This document shows, piece by piece, positions 44,848-54,188 of a stretch of 64,000 bases of DNA. The translations under genes were made by a program, and so were the position numbers. The notes beneath the pieces were generated by a model. That model saw only the letters and a list, made by a program, of their open reading frames with translations, searched no databases and was not told where the DNA came from. Location: assembly GCF_002251245.1 (NCBI RefSeq), contig NZ_NPJG01000125.1:1-64000 (forward strand), given 5' to 3'. This DNA comes from Prevotella sp. P5-92 (lineage in GTDB: Bacteria > Bacteroidota > Bacteroidia > Bacteroidales > Bacteroidaceae). The number at the start of each line of letters is the position of its first letter. The stretch's first letter is position 1.

Positions 44848-46561
44848 CAAAACCAACAGGCTCATGCCTCTCTTCATGGCCATCTGCGTCGTGGTTGGAA
44901 TACTGATTGGTACTTTCTATGCCAACCACTTCTCAGGTAACAGGCTGAACATCATTAATACCAGCGGCAACAAACTCAATAACCTGCTACATATCATCGA
45001 CGACCAGTATGTTGACACCGTAGATATCAACGAACTGGTGGAAAAAGCTATGCCGCAGATCTTGTCGGAACTCGACCCTCACTCTGTGTATATCGGAGCT
45101 AAGGACGTTCAGTCGGCCAACGACGACCTGAGCAGCTCGTTCTCCGGCGTCGGAATTGAGTTCACCATTCGACGCGACACCATTCACGTACAAAACGTCA
45201 TAAACAATGGGCCTGCCGAACGTGCTGGAGTGATTGCGGGCGACAAAATTGTCAGCATCGACGGAAAACCTTTCGTCGGCAAGATAGTCACAACCACCGA
45301 GTCCATGCGACGCCTCAAGGGTCCAAAAGATACAAAGGTGAAGCTGGGACTGCTGGGATACAAAGCTAAGAAAGTGCGCTATGTAACAGTGACACGCGGC
45401 GACATCCCGCAAAAGAGCATCTCTGCCACTTATATGCTCAACGACAACACTGGATATATAAAGATTAAGAAGTTTGCGGAAAACACATATCCCGAACTAC
45501 TCATCTCATTGGCACAGTTGTCGCAAAACGACCTTCAGAACCTCGTCATTGACCTCCGCGGCAACCTTGGAGGATTTATGGCATCAGCAGTACAGATAGC
45601 CAACGAGTTCCTGCCCAAAAACCGACTCATCGTGTATATGGAAGGACGACACTCTCCACGACAGGACTTCCATAGCGACGGCAAGGGCAGCTATCAGCAT
45701 ATCCCTCTGGTAATACTTATCGACGAGGTGTCGGCATCGGCATCTGAGATTCTTGCTGGAGCCATCCAAGACAACGACCGAGGCACAATAATTGGCCGAC
45801 GCTCATTTGGCAAAGGACTGGTACAGAAGCCATTGGCTTTCAAGGACGGCTCGATGATACGCCTAACTACCGCCCGATATTACTCTCCTTCGGGACGCTG
45901 CATACAGAAGCCTTACACCTCTGGTTCGGACAAAGACTATGAGGAAGACTTGCTTAACAGATACCAGCACGGCGAATACTTCTCGCAAGACAGCATAAAA
46001 CATACTGGCAAGACTTATCACACCAATAATGGTCGTGCAGTATATGGAGGTGGCGGCATCACTCCCGATATCTTCGTTCCCGAAGACACACTCGGCATCA
46101 CTTCTTATTATAAGGAAGCAGCCATGTCGGGACTCATACTGCAGTTTGCCTTCGAATATACTGACGAGAACCGCTCAAAACTCTCTTCATTCAAGGATAT
46201 GAAGGAAATGGTGACTTATCTCAAAAAGCAAAACATAGTAGAACAGTTTGCTTCTTATGCCGACAAAAACGGTATTAGACGTCGCAACCTTATGATAAAG
46301 AAGTCGCACACGCTGCTCGAACGATATGTGGTAAGCCGCATCGTTTATAACATCCTCAATGAAGACGAATGGACTCAATATCTCAACCAGGACGACCCTA
46401 CGATAGAGAAGACTATCGAGATATTCCGACTCGGACAGGCTTTCCCCAAAAAGCCGTCAGCGAATGACAAGGCAAAGACAACAGCCTCTATCCCAGTCCC
46501 TTTCGACTACCATGGTCCAATGGTTAACACAAAGTCAACATGCAAAGTAAGAATGAGTTAA
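44837..46561 (+). CDS. S41 family C-terminal processing protease
   Basis: The 574-residue protein has an N-terminal membrane anchor (residues 9-29), a PDZ domain (about 100-185, GPAERAGVIAGDKIVSIDG) and an S41 core with catalytic Ser301 in SASASEI and Lys326 in FGKGLVQ. CtpA-type proteases trim or degrade envelope proteins from the C-terminus and act in the periplasm. The region after about 420 is longer than in minimal CtpA. It overlaps both neighbours (11 and 22 bases), so dCMP deaminase, protease and cyclo-ligase form one translationally packed unit. Confidence 0.94.
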   Translation: MYRNKTNRLMPLFMAICVVVGILIGTFYANHFSGNRLNIINTSGNKLNNLLHIIDDQYVDTVDINELVEKAMPQILSELDPHSVYIGAKDVQSANDDLSSSFSGVGIEFTIRRDTIHVQNVINNGPAERAGVIAGDKIVSIDGKPFVGKIVTTTESMRRLKGPKDTKVKLGLLGYKAKKVRYVTVTRGDIPQKSISATYMLNDNTGYIKIKKFAENTYPELLISLAQLSQNDLQNLVIDLRGNLGGFMASAVQIANEFLPKNRLIVYMEGRHSPRQDFHSDGKGSYQHIPLVILIDEVSASASEILAGAIQDNDRGTIIGRRSFGKGLVQKPLAFKDGSMIRLTTARYYSPSGRCIQKPYTSGSDKDYEEDLLNRYQHGEYFSQDSIKHTGKTYHTNNGRAVYGGGGITPDIFVPEDTLGITSYYKEAAMSGLILQFAFEYTDENRSKLSSFKDMKEMVTYLKKQNIVEQFASYADKNGIRRRNLMIKKSHTLLERYVVSRIVYNILNEDEWTQYLNQDDPTIEKTIEIFRLGQAFPKKPSANDKAKTTASIPVPFDYHGPMVNTKSTCKVRMS

Positions 46562-47082
46562 GGCAAATGGTAAGACAACGCAAACGGGAGTTCTCAAGGC
46601 TGCAGCTGAAAGAGCTCTCGCTTGCTGGAAACCAACGTATCATTACTTCCCAACGATACCGAGAAGCTTCCACCATAATGCTCTACGCTTCACTTCCCGA
46701 CGAGGTTGACACCTCGCTCCTTCTAAGTCATTCGCTGGCTGAGGGAAAAATGGTGTTGCTTCCTAAAGTGACAGGAGAGACGACGATGGAACTAAGGGTT
46801 TATAAAAAAGAGCAAGACCTTGTCGAAGGAGCATTCCACATCATGGAACCTACTGGACGTAGCTTCACTGACTATGCGTCTATCGACCTTGCCGTCATAC
46901 CTGGCATGGCTTTCGATACTTCAGGCAACCGGTTGGGGCGAGGCAAGGGCTACTACGACCGTTTTCTTTCTCTCCTACCTCCTTATATATATAAAATAGG
47001 TGTATGCTTCGGTTTCCAGATGTTTGACTCCATCCCGTCCGATACCACTGATATAAGGATGAACGAGGTGATACAGTATTAA
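46540..47082 (+). CDS. 5-formyltetrahydrofolate cyclo-ligase
   Basis: The 180-residue enzyme converts 5-formyl-THF to 5,10-methenyl-THF using ATP. It has the basic N-terminal VRQRKREFSR segment and the GRGKGYYDRFL motif with the GFxxQ-like GFQMF nearby, as in MTHFS/YgfA. It starts within the last 22 bases of the S41 gene. Converging with DUF721 across a short spacer that contains a duplicated stretch, it contributes to the folate theme of this window with folA and thyA. Confidence 0.94.
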   Translation: MQSKNELRQMVRQRKREFSRLQLKELSLAGNQRIITSQRYREASTIMLYASLPDEVDTSLLLSHSLAEGKMVLLPKVTGETTMELRVYKKEQDLVEGAFHIMEPTGRSFTDYASIDLAVIPGMAFDTSGNRLGRGKGYYDRFLSLLPPYIYKIGVCFGFQMFDSIPSDTTDIRMNEVIQY

Positions 47083-47083
47083 T

Positions 47084-47136
47084 AAAACCTTATATCGACA
47101 AGGATTTCGACTATTAGCAAAACCTTATATCGACAA
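47084..47136. repeat. Tandem duplication at the 3' end of the DUF721 gene
   Basis: AAAACCTTATATCGACAA occurs at 47084-47101 and again at 47119-47136, a 35-base period. The second copy codes (minus strand) for the last residues VDIRF of DUF721; the first lies beyond its stop. It looks like a small tandem duplication across the gene end. Confidence 0.7.
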
Positions 47137-47404
47137 TGATATCTGCACCGACATATTGATTAAGCATACGCACATACTCGTATCGTCTTATCATCAACTC
47201 ATGGCGCAATGCGGCACTGGAAAGATGCACGAAAAGCGTCTGGTTTTGTATATACACGTTAAAAGAGTATCGTGCAACTTCTTCACCAACTACCTCAGGC
47301 CATGCCTCAACAAGCCTTTTCTGTTGAAGCGGCGTCTCAAGACCATTGATGCGCAGGTTCTGCATCACCAGGTCGCGTATGTTCTTTACTTCTCTTTGAA
47401 ACAT
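47114..47404 (-). CDS. DUF721 (DciA-like) protein
   Basis: The 96-residue protein fits DUF721: an N-terminal helix with VKNIRDLVMQ, then LVEAWPEVVGEEVARYSFNVYIQNQTLFVHLSSAALRHEL in shortened form of the KH-like fold. Family member DciA loads replicative helicase in other bacteria, but such short Bacteroidetes proteins are unproven. Its start touches the recF stop at 47404 (one-base overlap), so recF and this gene are an operon, in keeping with a DNA replication role. Confidence 0.85.
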   Translation of the reverse strand: MFQREVKNIRDLVMQNLRINGLETPLQQKRLVEAWPEVVGEEVARYSFNVYIQNQTLFVHLSSAALRHELMIRRYEYVRMLNQYVGADIIVDIRFC

Positions 47405-48561
47405 TATTCCATCTTCTCCTTTCTGCTCTCGGTCAAGTTCTGTTCCGCCTTATATTGCTCGGCTATCATCTTCACCTCACCAGCTGCAACGCTGAATATC
47501 CTGTAATCATAACTATAGCTTTTCAGTATTCGTTCCAGATGACTTCTATCGGTATCTGTAATGAAGGTTTGTCCGAAATCATCACCTAACACGATATCAA
47601 CTATCCTCGCTACACGTTCGGAGTCGAGCTTGTCGAAGATATCATCAAGCAACAGTATAGGAGTAGTCATTGAGGCTGTACGCTTTAGGAAATCAAACTG
47701 AGCCAGTTTCAGTGCAATGACAAACGTCTTATTCTGTCCCTGGCTGCCCTCTTTCTTCAAGGGCCTTCCGTCGATGGTGAAATCGAGGTCATCCTTATGG
47801 ATTCCGTGCAACGAATATCCAATCACTCTGTCTTTCGCCCTGTCACGTCTTATAACTTCAAGCAGCGGCCCACGCTGGCAGTGGGATGTATAGGTCAGTC
47901 CCACTTTATCTTTTTCCGAAGCAATAATGTGCTGATAGTGTAGAAATACTGGCATTAGTCTCTCCACGAAATCCTTTCTTGCCTCGTATATGACCTCACC
48001 CTCCTCAGCCATCTGCATCTCGAGGATGTCCATGAGTGCGCCGTCTGGCTCTTCTTCTGCTTTCAGCAGAGTGTTTCGCTGTTGCAACGCCTTGCCGTAA
48101 CGCACCAAGGCATCGAGATACTTGCGGTTGTACTGTGATATGACCATATCCATAAACCGACGTCTGTCTTCACTGCCACCATCGATGAGCGAAGTGTCGG
48201 ATGGTGACACAAACACGATTGGCACAAGACCTATATGATCGGCAATCTTGCCATAAGCTTTGTCGTTTCGTTTCACCTTCTTTTTCACACCTCTTTTCAG
48301 CGCACATGTAACTACCTCCAGTTCGCCTTCGTCGGTATAGTATCTTCCCTCTATCATAAAGTAAGGTTGCTCATGTCTTATAAGCTGTGAGTCGATGGGA
48401 TTGGATATGCTTCGACAAAACGAAAGATAGTATATGGCATCGAGGATATTGGTCTTTCCAACCCCGTTTTGCCCTACTATGCAATTCATTTTTTCCGACC
48501 ATTCTATGGAGGACATTGCGATGTTCTTGAAGTTGACAATTGTGAGCGTTTTGAGAATCAT
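47404..48561 (-). CDS. recF: DNA replication and repair protein RecF
   Basis: The 385-residue SMC-like ATPase loads RecA at gaps with RecO and RecR. Walker A GQNGVGKT is at 30-37. The signature region around FVSPSDTSLIDGG (with RRFMDM) and the Walker B ILLLDDIFDKLD are intact, and length fits. A promoter (TTG-N20-TAACTTTG) lies directly upstream on the minus strand. It is followed by DUF721 with a one-base overlap. The divergent neighbour is the TPR protein gene. Confidence 0.95.
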   Translation of the reverse strand: MILKTLTIVNFKNIAMSSIEWSEKMNCIVGQNGVGKTNILDAIYYLSFCRSISNPIDSQLIRHEQPYFMIEGRYYTDEGELEVVTCALKRGVKKKVKRNDKAYGKIADHIGLVPIVFVSPSDTSLIDGGSEDRRRFMDMVISQYNRKYLDALVRYGKALQQRNTLLKAEEEPDGALMDILEMQMAEEGEVIYEARKDFVERLMPVFLHYQHIIASEKDKVGLTYTSHCQRGPLLEVIRRDRAKDRVIGYSLHGIHKDDLDFTIDGRPLKKEGSQGQNKTFVIALKLAQFDFLKRTASMTTPILLLDDIFDKLDSERVARIVDIVLGDDFGQTFITDTDRSHLERILKSYSYDYRIFSVAAGEVKMIAEQYKAEQNLTESRKEKME

Positions 48562-48587
48562 AAGCCTATTTTACTGCCTTTTTAGTG

Positions 48588-48618
48588 CAAAGTTACGTGT
48601 TTTCTCACCAAAAAACAA
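48588..48618 (-). promoter_or_regulatory. Promoter of recF
   Basis: On the minus strand TTG, 20 bases, then TAACTTTG (48588-48595). The leader to the ATG at 48561 is about 20 bases. Confidence 0.7.
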
Positions 48619-48659
48619 AAAAAGTCGCGGATAAATTTCACTATCTGCAAGAAATTCTG

Positions 48660-48667
48660 TAATTTTG
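48660..48667 (+). promoter_or_regulatory. -7 box of the TPR protein gene
   Basis: TAATTTTG followed by GCC. The ATG at 48709 is about 36 bases beyond the likely start of transcription. An in-frame TTG at 48682 is therefore possible but less likely. Confidence 0.55.
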
Positions 48668-48708
48668 CCACGAAATTTCGCTTGAAAACAAAAATAACGA
48701 AAAAAATA

Positions 48709-49386
48709 ATGGCAAAAATGAACGAACCAAAGGGTGCACCGGTAGTAGAAGAAACCATCAGCGCCCAAGAAGCTTTCTTCGTAAAGTACAAGAAAGCCAT
48801 CATCTATGGAGTCCTCGCAGTGGTAGTAATCATTGCAGGTATCATTGTGTATAACAACTATGTCTCAGCTCCACGCGAGGACAAGGCAAGCACCGTGCTC
48901 GCTAAGGGTCAGCAGCTCTTTGGGGAGGAGCAGTATGAGAAAGCTCTCAACGGCGACGGCGCAACATTCCCAGGATTGCTCAAGATAGCAAGCGAATACA
49001 GCAGCACCGACGCAGGCAACCTCGCCAATCTCTATGCTGGCCTCTGCTATGCAAGTCTCGGCAAGTGGAACGAAGCTGCACAGTACATTGAGAAGTTCGA
49101 TGCTAAGGGCGACATGATGATCAGTCCCGCAGCTGAGGGTGCTTTAGGTAATGTATATGCTCACCTCAATCAGCTCGACAAGGCTGTAAGCCACCTCAAG
49201 AGCGCAGCTGAGAAGGCAGACAACAACAGCCTCTCCCCCACCTTCCTCATCCAGGCTGGCGAGATACTCGAAAGCCAGGGTAAGGCTGACGAGGCTCTCA
49301 AGCTCTACCAGACGGTGAAGACAAAGTACTTCAACTCTTTCCAGTACCAGTCTATCGACAAGTATATTGAACGAGTATCAAAGTAA
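48709..49386 (+). CDS. Membrane-anchored TPR protein (YfgM/CcmI-like layout)
   Basis: The 225-residue protein has a short cytoplasmic N-terminus, one membrane helix (about 29-50, [23 protein letters not shown]) and a periplasmic TPR region (about 60-225), with units such as [26 protein letters not shown]. It resembles YfgM-like ancillary chaperones of the SecYEG/BamB environment in layout only. The stop codon overlaps the ribH start by one base. Confidence 0.82.
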   Translation: MAKMNEPKGAPVVEETISAQEAFFVKYKKAIIYGVLAVVVIIAGIIVYNNYVSAPREDKASTVLAKGQQLFGEEQYEKALNGDGATFPGLLKIASEYSSTDAGNLANLYAGLCYASLGKWNEAAQYIEKFDAKGDMMISPAAEGALGNVYAHLNQLDKAVSHLKSAAEKADNNSLSPTFLIQAGEILESQGKADEALKLYQTVKTKYFNSFQYQSIDKYIERVSK

Positions 49387-49856
49387 TGGCAACTAAGAAT
49401 CTTTCTGAATACAACATAGCTAACGTGCCCGATGCGAGCAACATGTGCTTTGGAATCGTCGTTTCGGAATGGAATAGCGAGATCACTGGAGCATTACTTG
49501 ACGGCTGCGTCAGCACCCTGGAAAAGCACGGCGCAATACCTGAAAATATTCATGTAAAGACCGTGCCCGGTAGTTTCGAGCTTATCTATGGTGCTCATCA
49601 GATGACACTAAACGACGGTTTCGACGCAGTCATTATCCTCGGATGTGTCATCCGCGGTGAGACTCCTCACTTCGACTATATCTGTGAAGGCGTGACGGCA
49701 GGCATCGCCCGCCTCAACGCCACAAGTCAGACACCAATCGTATATGGACTTCTCACCTGCAACGACGAACAGCAGGCAAAAGACCGTAGCGGCGGACGAC
49801 TCGGAAACAAAGGCGATGAGTGTGCAGTAGTAGCTATTAAAATGGCCAAATTCTAA
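49386..49856 (+). CDS. ribH: 6,7-dimethyl-8-ribityllumazine synthase
   Basis: The 156-residue enzyme condenses ArP with 3,4-dihydroxy-2-butanone 4-phosphate in riboflavin synthesis. [47 protein letters not shown] (with catalytic His) and [14 protein letters not shown] are conserved. It forms oligomeric shells. The start codon overlaps the stop of the TPR gene, and the exonuclease gene starts 3 bases after its stop. No other rib genes are in the window. Confidence 0.96.
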   Translation: MATKNLSEYNIANVPDASNMCFGIVVSEWNSEITGALLDGCVSTLEKHGAIPENIHVKTVPGSFELIYGAHQMTLNDGFDAVIILGCVIRGETPHFDYICEGVTAGIARLNATSQTPIVYGLLTCNDEQQAKDRSGGRLGNKGDECAVVAIKMAKF

Positions 49857-49859
49857 TTT

Positions 49860-50609
49860 ATGCGCTTCATATCATGGAACGTAAACGGCCTCAGGGCCTG
49901 TGAAGGAAAAGGCTTCAGCGACATCTTCCGTCAGCTCGACGCCGATTTCTTCTGCATTCAAGAAACCAAGATGCAGGCTGGACAACTTGACCTGCACTTT
50001 GAAGGATATCAGTCGTTCTGGAACTATGCCGATAAAAAGGGATATTCCGGAACGGCTGTTTTCACCCGACACACTCCTCTCAACGTCAATTATGGTATCG
50101 GCATTGACGAGCACGACCACGAGGGGCGTGTCATTACACTTGAGATGGATGACTTCTTCCTCGTCAACGTCTATGTTCCCAATTCCCAAGACGAACTCAA
50201 GCGTCTCGACTATCGTATGCGCTGGGAAGACGATTTTCTCAATTTTGTAAAATCACTTGACCGAAAAAAAACTGTAATCGTCTGCGGCGATCTCAATGTG
50301 GCTCATCAGGAGATAGACTTGAAGAACCCTAAGGGCAACCGTCGCAATCCTGGATTTACTAACGAGGAGCGCGGCAAGTTTGGCACTTGGCTTGCGGCCG
50401 GTTTTACCGACACTTTCCGCCATCTCTATCCTGAACAAGTCACCTACTCGTGGTGGTCATATCGTTTTCGTTCTCGCGAAAAGAATATTGGATGGCGCAT
50501 TGACTATTTTGTCACTTCTCAGCGACTCAACGAGCGCATAGTCGATGCAAAGATACATACTGAAATACTGGGTAGCGATCACTGCCCAGTAGAACTGGTT
50601 ATAGAATAA
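49860..50609 (+). CDS. xth: Exodeoxyribonuclease III
   Basis: The 249-residue AP endonuclease/3' exonuclease acts in base-excision repair. Motifs ISWNVNGLRA, FCIQETKM with the metal Glu, VCGDLNVAHQEIDLKNP, TYSWWSYR and GSDHCPVELVI match the XthA/ExoA group. It follows ribH by 3 bases and is followed by a hairpin with T-loop. Confidence 0.95.
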   Translation: MRFISWNVNGLRACEGKGFSDIFRQLDADFFCIQETKMQAGQLDLHFEGYQSFWNYADKKGYSGTAVFTRHTPLNVNYGIGIDEHDHEGRVITLEMDDFFLVNVYVPNSQDELKRLDYRMRWEDDFLNFVKSLDRKKTVIVCGDLNVAHQEIDLKNPKGNRRNPGFTNEERGKFGTWLAAGFTDTFRHLYPEQVTYSWWSYRFRSREKNIGWRIDYFVTSQRLNERIVDAKIHTEILGSDHCPVELVIE

Positions 50610-50622
50610 ACTTCGTCGAGGG

Positions 50623-50648
50623 TGTGCCAGACTTTTTTGTCTGGCACA
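50623..50648 (+). terminator. Hairpin after xth
   Basis: TGTGCCAGAC (50623-50632) pairs perfectly with GTCTGGCACA (50639-50648) around a T6 loop. No T-run follows the stem, so termination may be inefficient or factor-assisted. Confidence 0.6.
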
Positions 50649-50759
50649 TATCCCACGATGATTACAATAAAAAAAGTTAATTCCGTTAATATTTGCAATA
50701 AAACTGGTCCAAAACTTCTCCCACGTTGTTATAATTATAAACATAAAACAAAAAAAACA

Positions 50760-52793
50760 ATGAAAAAGGTACTGACACTCTTAATTCTTTGGGGACTAAC
50801 GTTAGCAGCAAATGCGCAAATGGTCGATCCCGTGAAGTTCTCCTCTAAGCTTGAAATGCTAAAAGGAGACGAGGCACAAATCGTTTTCTCAGCAAAGATA
50901 GACGCCGGTTGGCATGTCTATTCCACCGACCTTGGTAACGACGGACCTATCTCTGCCACATTCACTGCCACAAAACTCGAAGGCGCAAAACTCGTAGGCA
51001 AACTCACTCCGAGGGGCAACGAGGTCTCAAAGTTCGACAACATGTTTGGCATGAAGCTTCGTTACTTTGAAGGCACAGCTACCTTTATACAGAAAATTAA
51101 GTTTGTCAAGCCTGAATACGAAATAAGCGGCTACCTCGAATATGGAGCATGCAACGACGAGACTTGTATGCCACCATCAGAGGTGGAGTTCCACGGCAAA
51201 GGAAAGAGTCCTGCCGTAGCTAAGGATGCCGTTGAGGAAGTGAAGGCAGAAGAGAAAAAGACTGAAGAAAAGAAAGAAGATGTTGCTGTGGATGTAACAC
51301 CCGCTGATACGGCTGCCGCAGTGGCCACGACCGACACGTTGGCAAACACCACTGCTATTGCTGACGACAGCGATCTATACCGTCCTGTAATCAACGAACT
51401 TAAGGCATATGAAGAGAATCCTACAGACAGTTCGCTATTCTACATCTTCCTTGCTGGTTTTGCAGGCGGTTTCCTTGCTCTACTCACACCATGCGTATGG
51501 CCCATCATACCAATGACCGTGAGTTTCTTCTTAAAGCGTAACATGGACCGCTCAAAGGCTATCCGTGAGGCTGTCACTTATGGCATCTCGATAGTCGTAA
51601 TATATGTTGTCCTCGGACTCGTGGTCACTTTGCTCTTCGGAGCCAGCGCCCTCAATGCTCTATCTACCAATGCCATCTTCAATATCTTCTTCTGTCTTCT
51701 GCTCGTAGTGTTTGCTGCATCGTTCTTCGGCGCATTCGAGATCACATTGCCATCATCATGGAGTAACAAGATAGACATGAAGTCGGAAAATACAAGCGGC
51801 ATACTTAGTATTTTCCTTATGGCCTTTACTCTCACATTAGTATCGTTCTCATGCACAGGACCCATTATCGGATTTCTGCTTGTTGCTGTATCTACACAGG
51901 GCAGCATATTGGCACCAACCATAGGCATGCTCGGCTTCGCCATAGCACTTGCCATCCCATTCACCCTCTTCGCCATGTTTCCAAGCCTTCTTAAGTCGGC
52001 TCCAAAGTCTGGAGGTTGGATGAACGTTGTAAAGGTGGTACTTGGCTTTATTGAACTTGCATTTGCTCTGAAGTTCCTCTCCGTAGCTGACCTTGCTTAC
52101 GGTTGGCATATACTCGACCGCGAGGTGTTCCTCTGCCTGTGGATAGTTATCTTCGGCCTGCTGGGCATCTACCTCTTTGGTTGGCTCAAATTCCCACACG
52201 ACGATCCTGACCACCGCACCAACGTGCCACAGTTCTTCATCGGTATGATCTCTCTGGCATTTGCCATATACATGATACCAGGTCTGTGGGGAGCACCGCT
52301 CAAGGCTATCAGCGCCTTCGCTCCACCAATGAACACACAAGACTTTAACCTCCACAAATCGGCTGTAGAACCTAAGGCACACGATTATGAGGAAGGTATG
52401 GCGATGGCAAAGAAACAGGGCCGCCCGGTAATGATAGACTTCACAGGATTCGGCTGCGTCAACTGCCGTAAGATGGAAGCTGCCGTATGGACTGACCCAC
52501 AAGTGGCTACAATCCTCAACGAAAAGTATGTACTCATATCACTCTATGTTGACGACAAGACACCACTACGCGAACCTATGACTGTAACTGAGAATGGACA
52601 GCAGCGCACACTCCGGACTATAGGCGACAAGTGGAGCTATCTCCAGCGTGTGAAGTTCGGAGCTAACACTCAGCCATTCTATGTACTTGTTGACAACGAA
52701 GGCAAGCCACTCAATGGCAGCCGCTCTTACGATGAGGATATCAACGCATACATCAATTTCCTGAACAAAGGTCTTGACAACTATGCAAAATAA
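50760..52793 (+). CDS. dsbD: Thiol:disulfide interchange protein DsbD
   Basis: The protein passes electrons from cytoplasmic thioredoxin across the membrane to periplasmic reductases. The start at 50760 (MKKVLTLLILWGL) gives 677 residues with a signal peptide; a longer reading from 50622 lacks one. Domains: periplasmic alpha domain (about 21-165, paired Cys in ACNDETCMPP), a Glu/Lys/Ala/Thr linker, eight membrane helices (about 220-505, TPCVWP and SCTGP carrying the two redox cysteines) and a C-terminal thioredoxin fold with CVNC (Cys566, Cys569). The gene end overlaps the cysteine desulfidase-like gene by 11 bases. Confidence 0.94.
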   Translation: MKKVLTLLILWGLTLAANAQMVDPVKFSSKLEMLKGDEAQIVFSAKIDAGWHVYSTDLGNDGPISATFTATKLEGAKLVGKLTPRGNEVSKFDNMFGMKLRYFEGTATFIQKIKFVKPEYEISGYLEYGACNDETCMPPSEVEFHGKGKSPAVAKDAVEEVKAEEKKTEEKKEDVAVDVTPADTAAAVATTDTLANTTAIADDSDLYRPVINELKAYEENPTDSSLFYIFLAGFAGGFLALLTPCVWPIIPMTVSFFLKRNMDRSKAIREAVTYGISIVVIYVVLGLVVTLLFGASALNALSTNAIFNIFFCLLLVVFAASFFGAFEITLPSSWSNKIDMKSENTSGILSIFLMAFTLTLVSFSCTGPIIGFLLVAVSTQGSILAPTIGMLGFAIALAIPFTLFAMFPSLLKSAPKSGGWMNVVKVVLGFIELAFALKFLSVADLAYGWHILDREVFLCLWIVIFGLLGIYLFGWLKFPHDDPDHRTNVPQFFIGMISLAFAIYMIPGLWGAPLKAISAFAPPMNTQDFNLHKSAVEPKAHDYEEGMAMAKKQGRPVMIDFTGFGCVNCRKMEAAVWTDPQVATILNEKYVLISLYVDDKTPLREPMTVTENGQQRTLRTIGDKWSYLQRVKFGANTQPFYVLVDNEGKPLNGSRSYDEDINAYINFLNKGLDNYAK

Positions 52794-54078
52794 AGAAACA
52801 CGTAACCAAATAATCGCTTTGATTAATAAAGAGGTAGTCCCTGCCATAGGTTGCACAGAGCCTATGGCAGTGGCACTGGCCACTGCACGCGCCACTGAAG
52901 CCCTTGGCTCTCGTCCCGCAAAAATCAAAGCTCTTCTCAGTGCCAATATCCTCAAAAACGCCATGGGTGTGGGAATTCCCGGCACTGGCATGATAGGCCT
53001 GCCCATAGCAATAGCCTTGGGTGCTCTCATCGGCAAGTCGGAATATCAGCTTGAAGTGTTGCGCGACCTCACTCTCGAGACTCTCGAAGAAGGGAAGACG
53101 TATATCAACGAAAAGCGCATTGACATATCTCTGAAGGACGATATCACCGAGAAACTTTATGTAGAAATTATCTGCACATCTGCTGACGGCCGCTCCTCAA
53201 GTGCCATTATAGCTGGCAGTCATACAAATTTCGTTTATGTTTGCTCACCTGACGGCGTAGTGCTCGATAAACAGCATACTATATCAAGCGAGAGCGACGA
53301 CAACGACATACGTCTCTCAATGAAGATGGTACATGAGTTTGCCACCACTGCCCCACTCGATGAAATACGCTTCATCCTCAAAACCAAGGAATACAACATG
53401 AACGCCGCACGCAAGGCAATACTTGGTAACTATGGACACAACCTTGGCAAAACCATCGACCGTCCGCTAGCACAAGGCATTTTTGGCAAGAGCATTTTTT
53501 CACATATCATTGCACGCACAGCTTCGGCTTGCGACGCCCGTATGGGCGGAGCTCTCATCCCTGTAATGAGCAATAGTGGCAGCGGCAATCAAGGCATCTG
53601 TGCAACCAACCCCGTTGCAGTATATGCCAATGAGAACGAGAACACTGAGGAAGAGCTCATACGCGCCCTTACTCTAAGCCATCTTACTGCCATATATATT
53701 AAACAAAGCTTAGGCAAATTGTCGGCCCTATGCGGTTGTGTGGTAGCATCAATAGGCAGCAGCTGTGGCATCACCTATCTCATGGGAGGTGACTACCAGC
53801 ATATCTGCCGCTCAGTGAAAAACATGATTGCCAACCTCACAGGAATGATCTGCGATGGAGCCAAGCCCAGCTGCGCACTGAAAATATCTTCAGGCGTAAG
53901 CACTGCTATTCTATCAGCCCTTCTCTCAATGGAAGGCAAGTGTGTAAGTAGTGCAGAAGGCATCATCGACGACGATGTGGACCGCAGCATCCACAATCTC
54001 ACAAGTATTGGTGCAGATGCCATGAGAGCTACCGATGACATGGTACTCAATATCATGACACACAAAGGGCAGTGCTAA
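52783..54078 (+). CDS. L-cysteine desulfidase-like (CyuA/UPF0597) protein
   Basis: With ATG at 52783 the protein has 431 residues; a TTG 9 bases upstream is less likely. It carries GCTEPMAVALA near the N-terminus and CDGAKPSCALKI near residue 355, the cysteine sets that bind an iron-sulphur cluster in CyuA-type desulfidases and serine dehydratase alpha domains. The expected reaction is L-cysteine to pyruvate, ammonia and sulphide, or an equivalent beta-elimination. It overlaps dsbD by 11 bases. An Lrp/AsnC regulator follows with its own promoter. In E. coli the cyu genes are under an Lrp-type regulator (DecR), so regulation by the neighbour is plausible. Confidence 0.88.
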   Translation: MQNKETRNQIIALINKEVVPAIGCTEPMAVALATARATEALGSRPAKIKALLSANILKNAMGVGIPGTGMIGLPIAIALGALIGKSEYQLEVLRDLTLETLEEGKTYINEKRIDISLKDDITEKLYVEIICTSADGRSSSAIIAGSHTNFVYVCSPDGVVLDKQHTISSESDDNDIRLSMKMVHEFATTAPLDEIRFILKTKEYNMNAARKAILGNYGHNLGKTIDRPLAQGIFGKSIFSHIIARTASACDARMGGALIPVMSNSGSGNQGICATNPVAVYANENENTEEELIRALTLSHLTAIYIKQSLGKLSALCGCVVASIGSSCGITYLMGGDYQHICRSVKNMIANLTGMICDGAKPSCALKISSGVSTAILSALLSMEGKCVSSAEGIIDDDVDRSIHNLTSIGADAMRATDDMVLNIMTHKGQC

Positions 54079-54134
54079 TATGGCAGAAAAATAATAAAAT
54101 TCAATCATTTTCGCATTTTTTGCTAATAAATTCA

Positions 54135-54164
54135 TTGTATTTTAAATAAAAAGCAGTACCTTTG
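54135..54164 (+). promoter_or_regulatory. Promoter of the Lrp/AsnC-type gene
   Basis: TTG (54135-54137), 19 bases, then TACCTTTG (54157-54164). The leader to the ATG at 54189 is about 18 bases. Confidence 0.75.
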
Positions 54165-54188
54165 TAGCCAAATAAAAAAGAAATAAAC

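Noticed and set aside
50622..50759. Longer N-terminus for DsbD
   Set aside because: It contains a hairpin and lacks a signal peptide; the ATG at 50760 starts a proper signal sequence.
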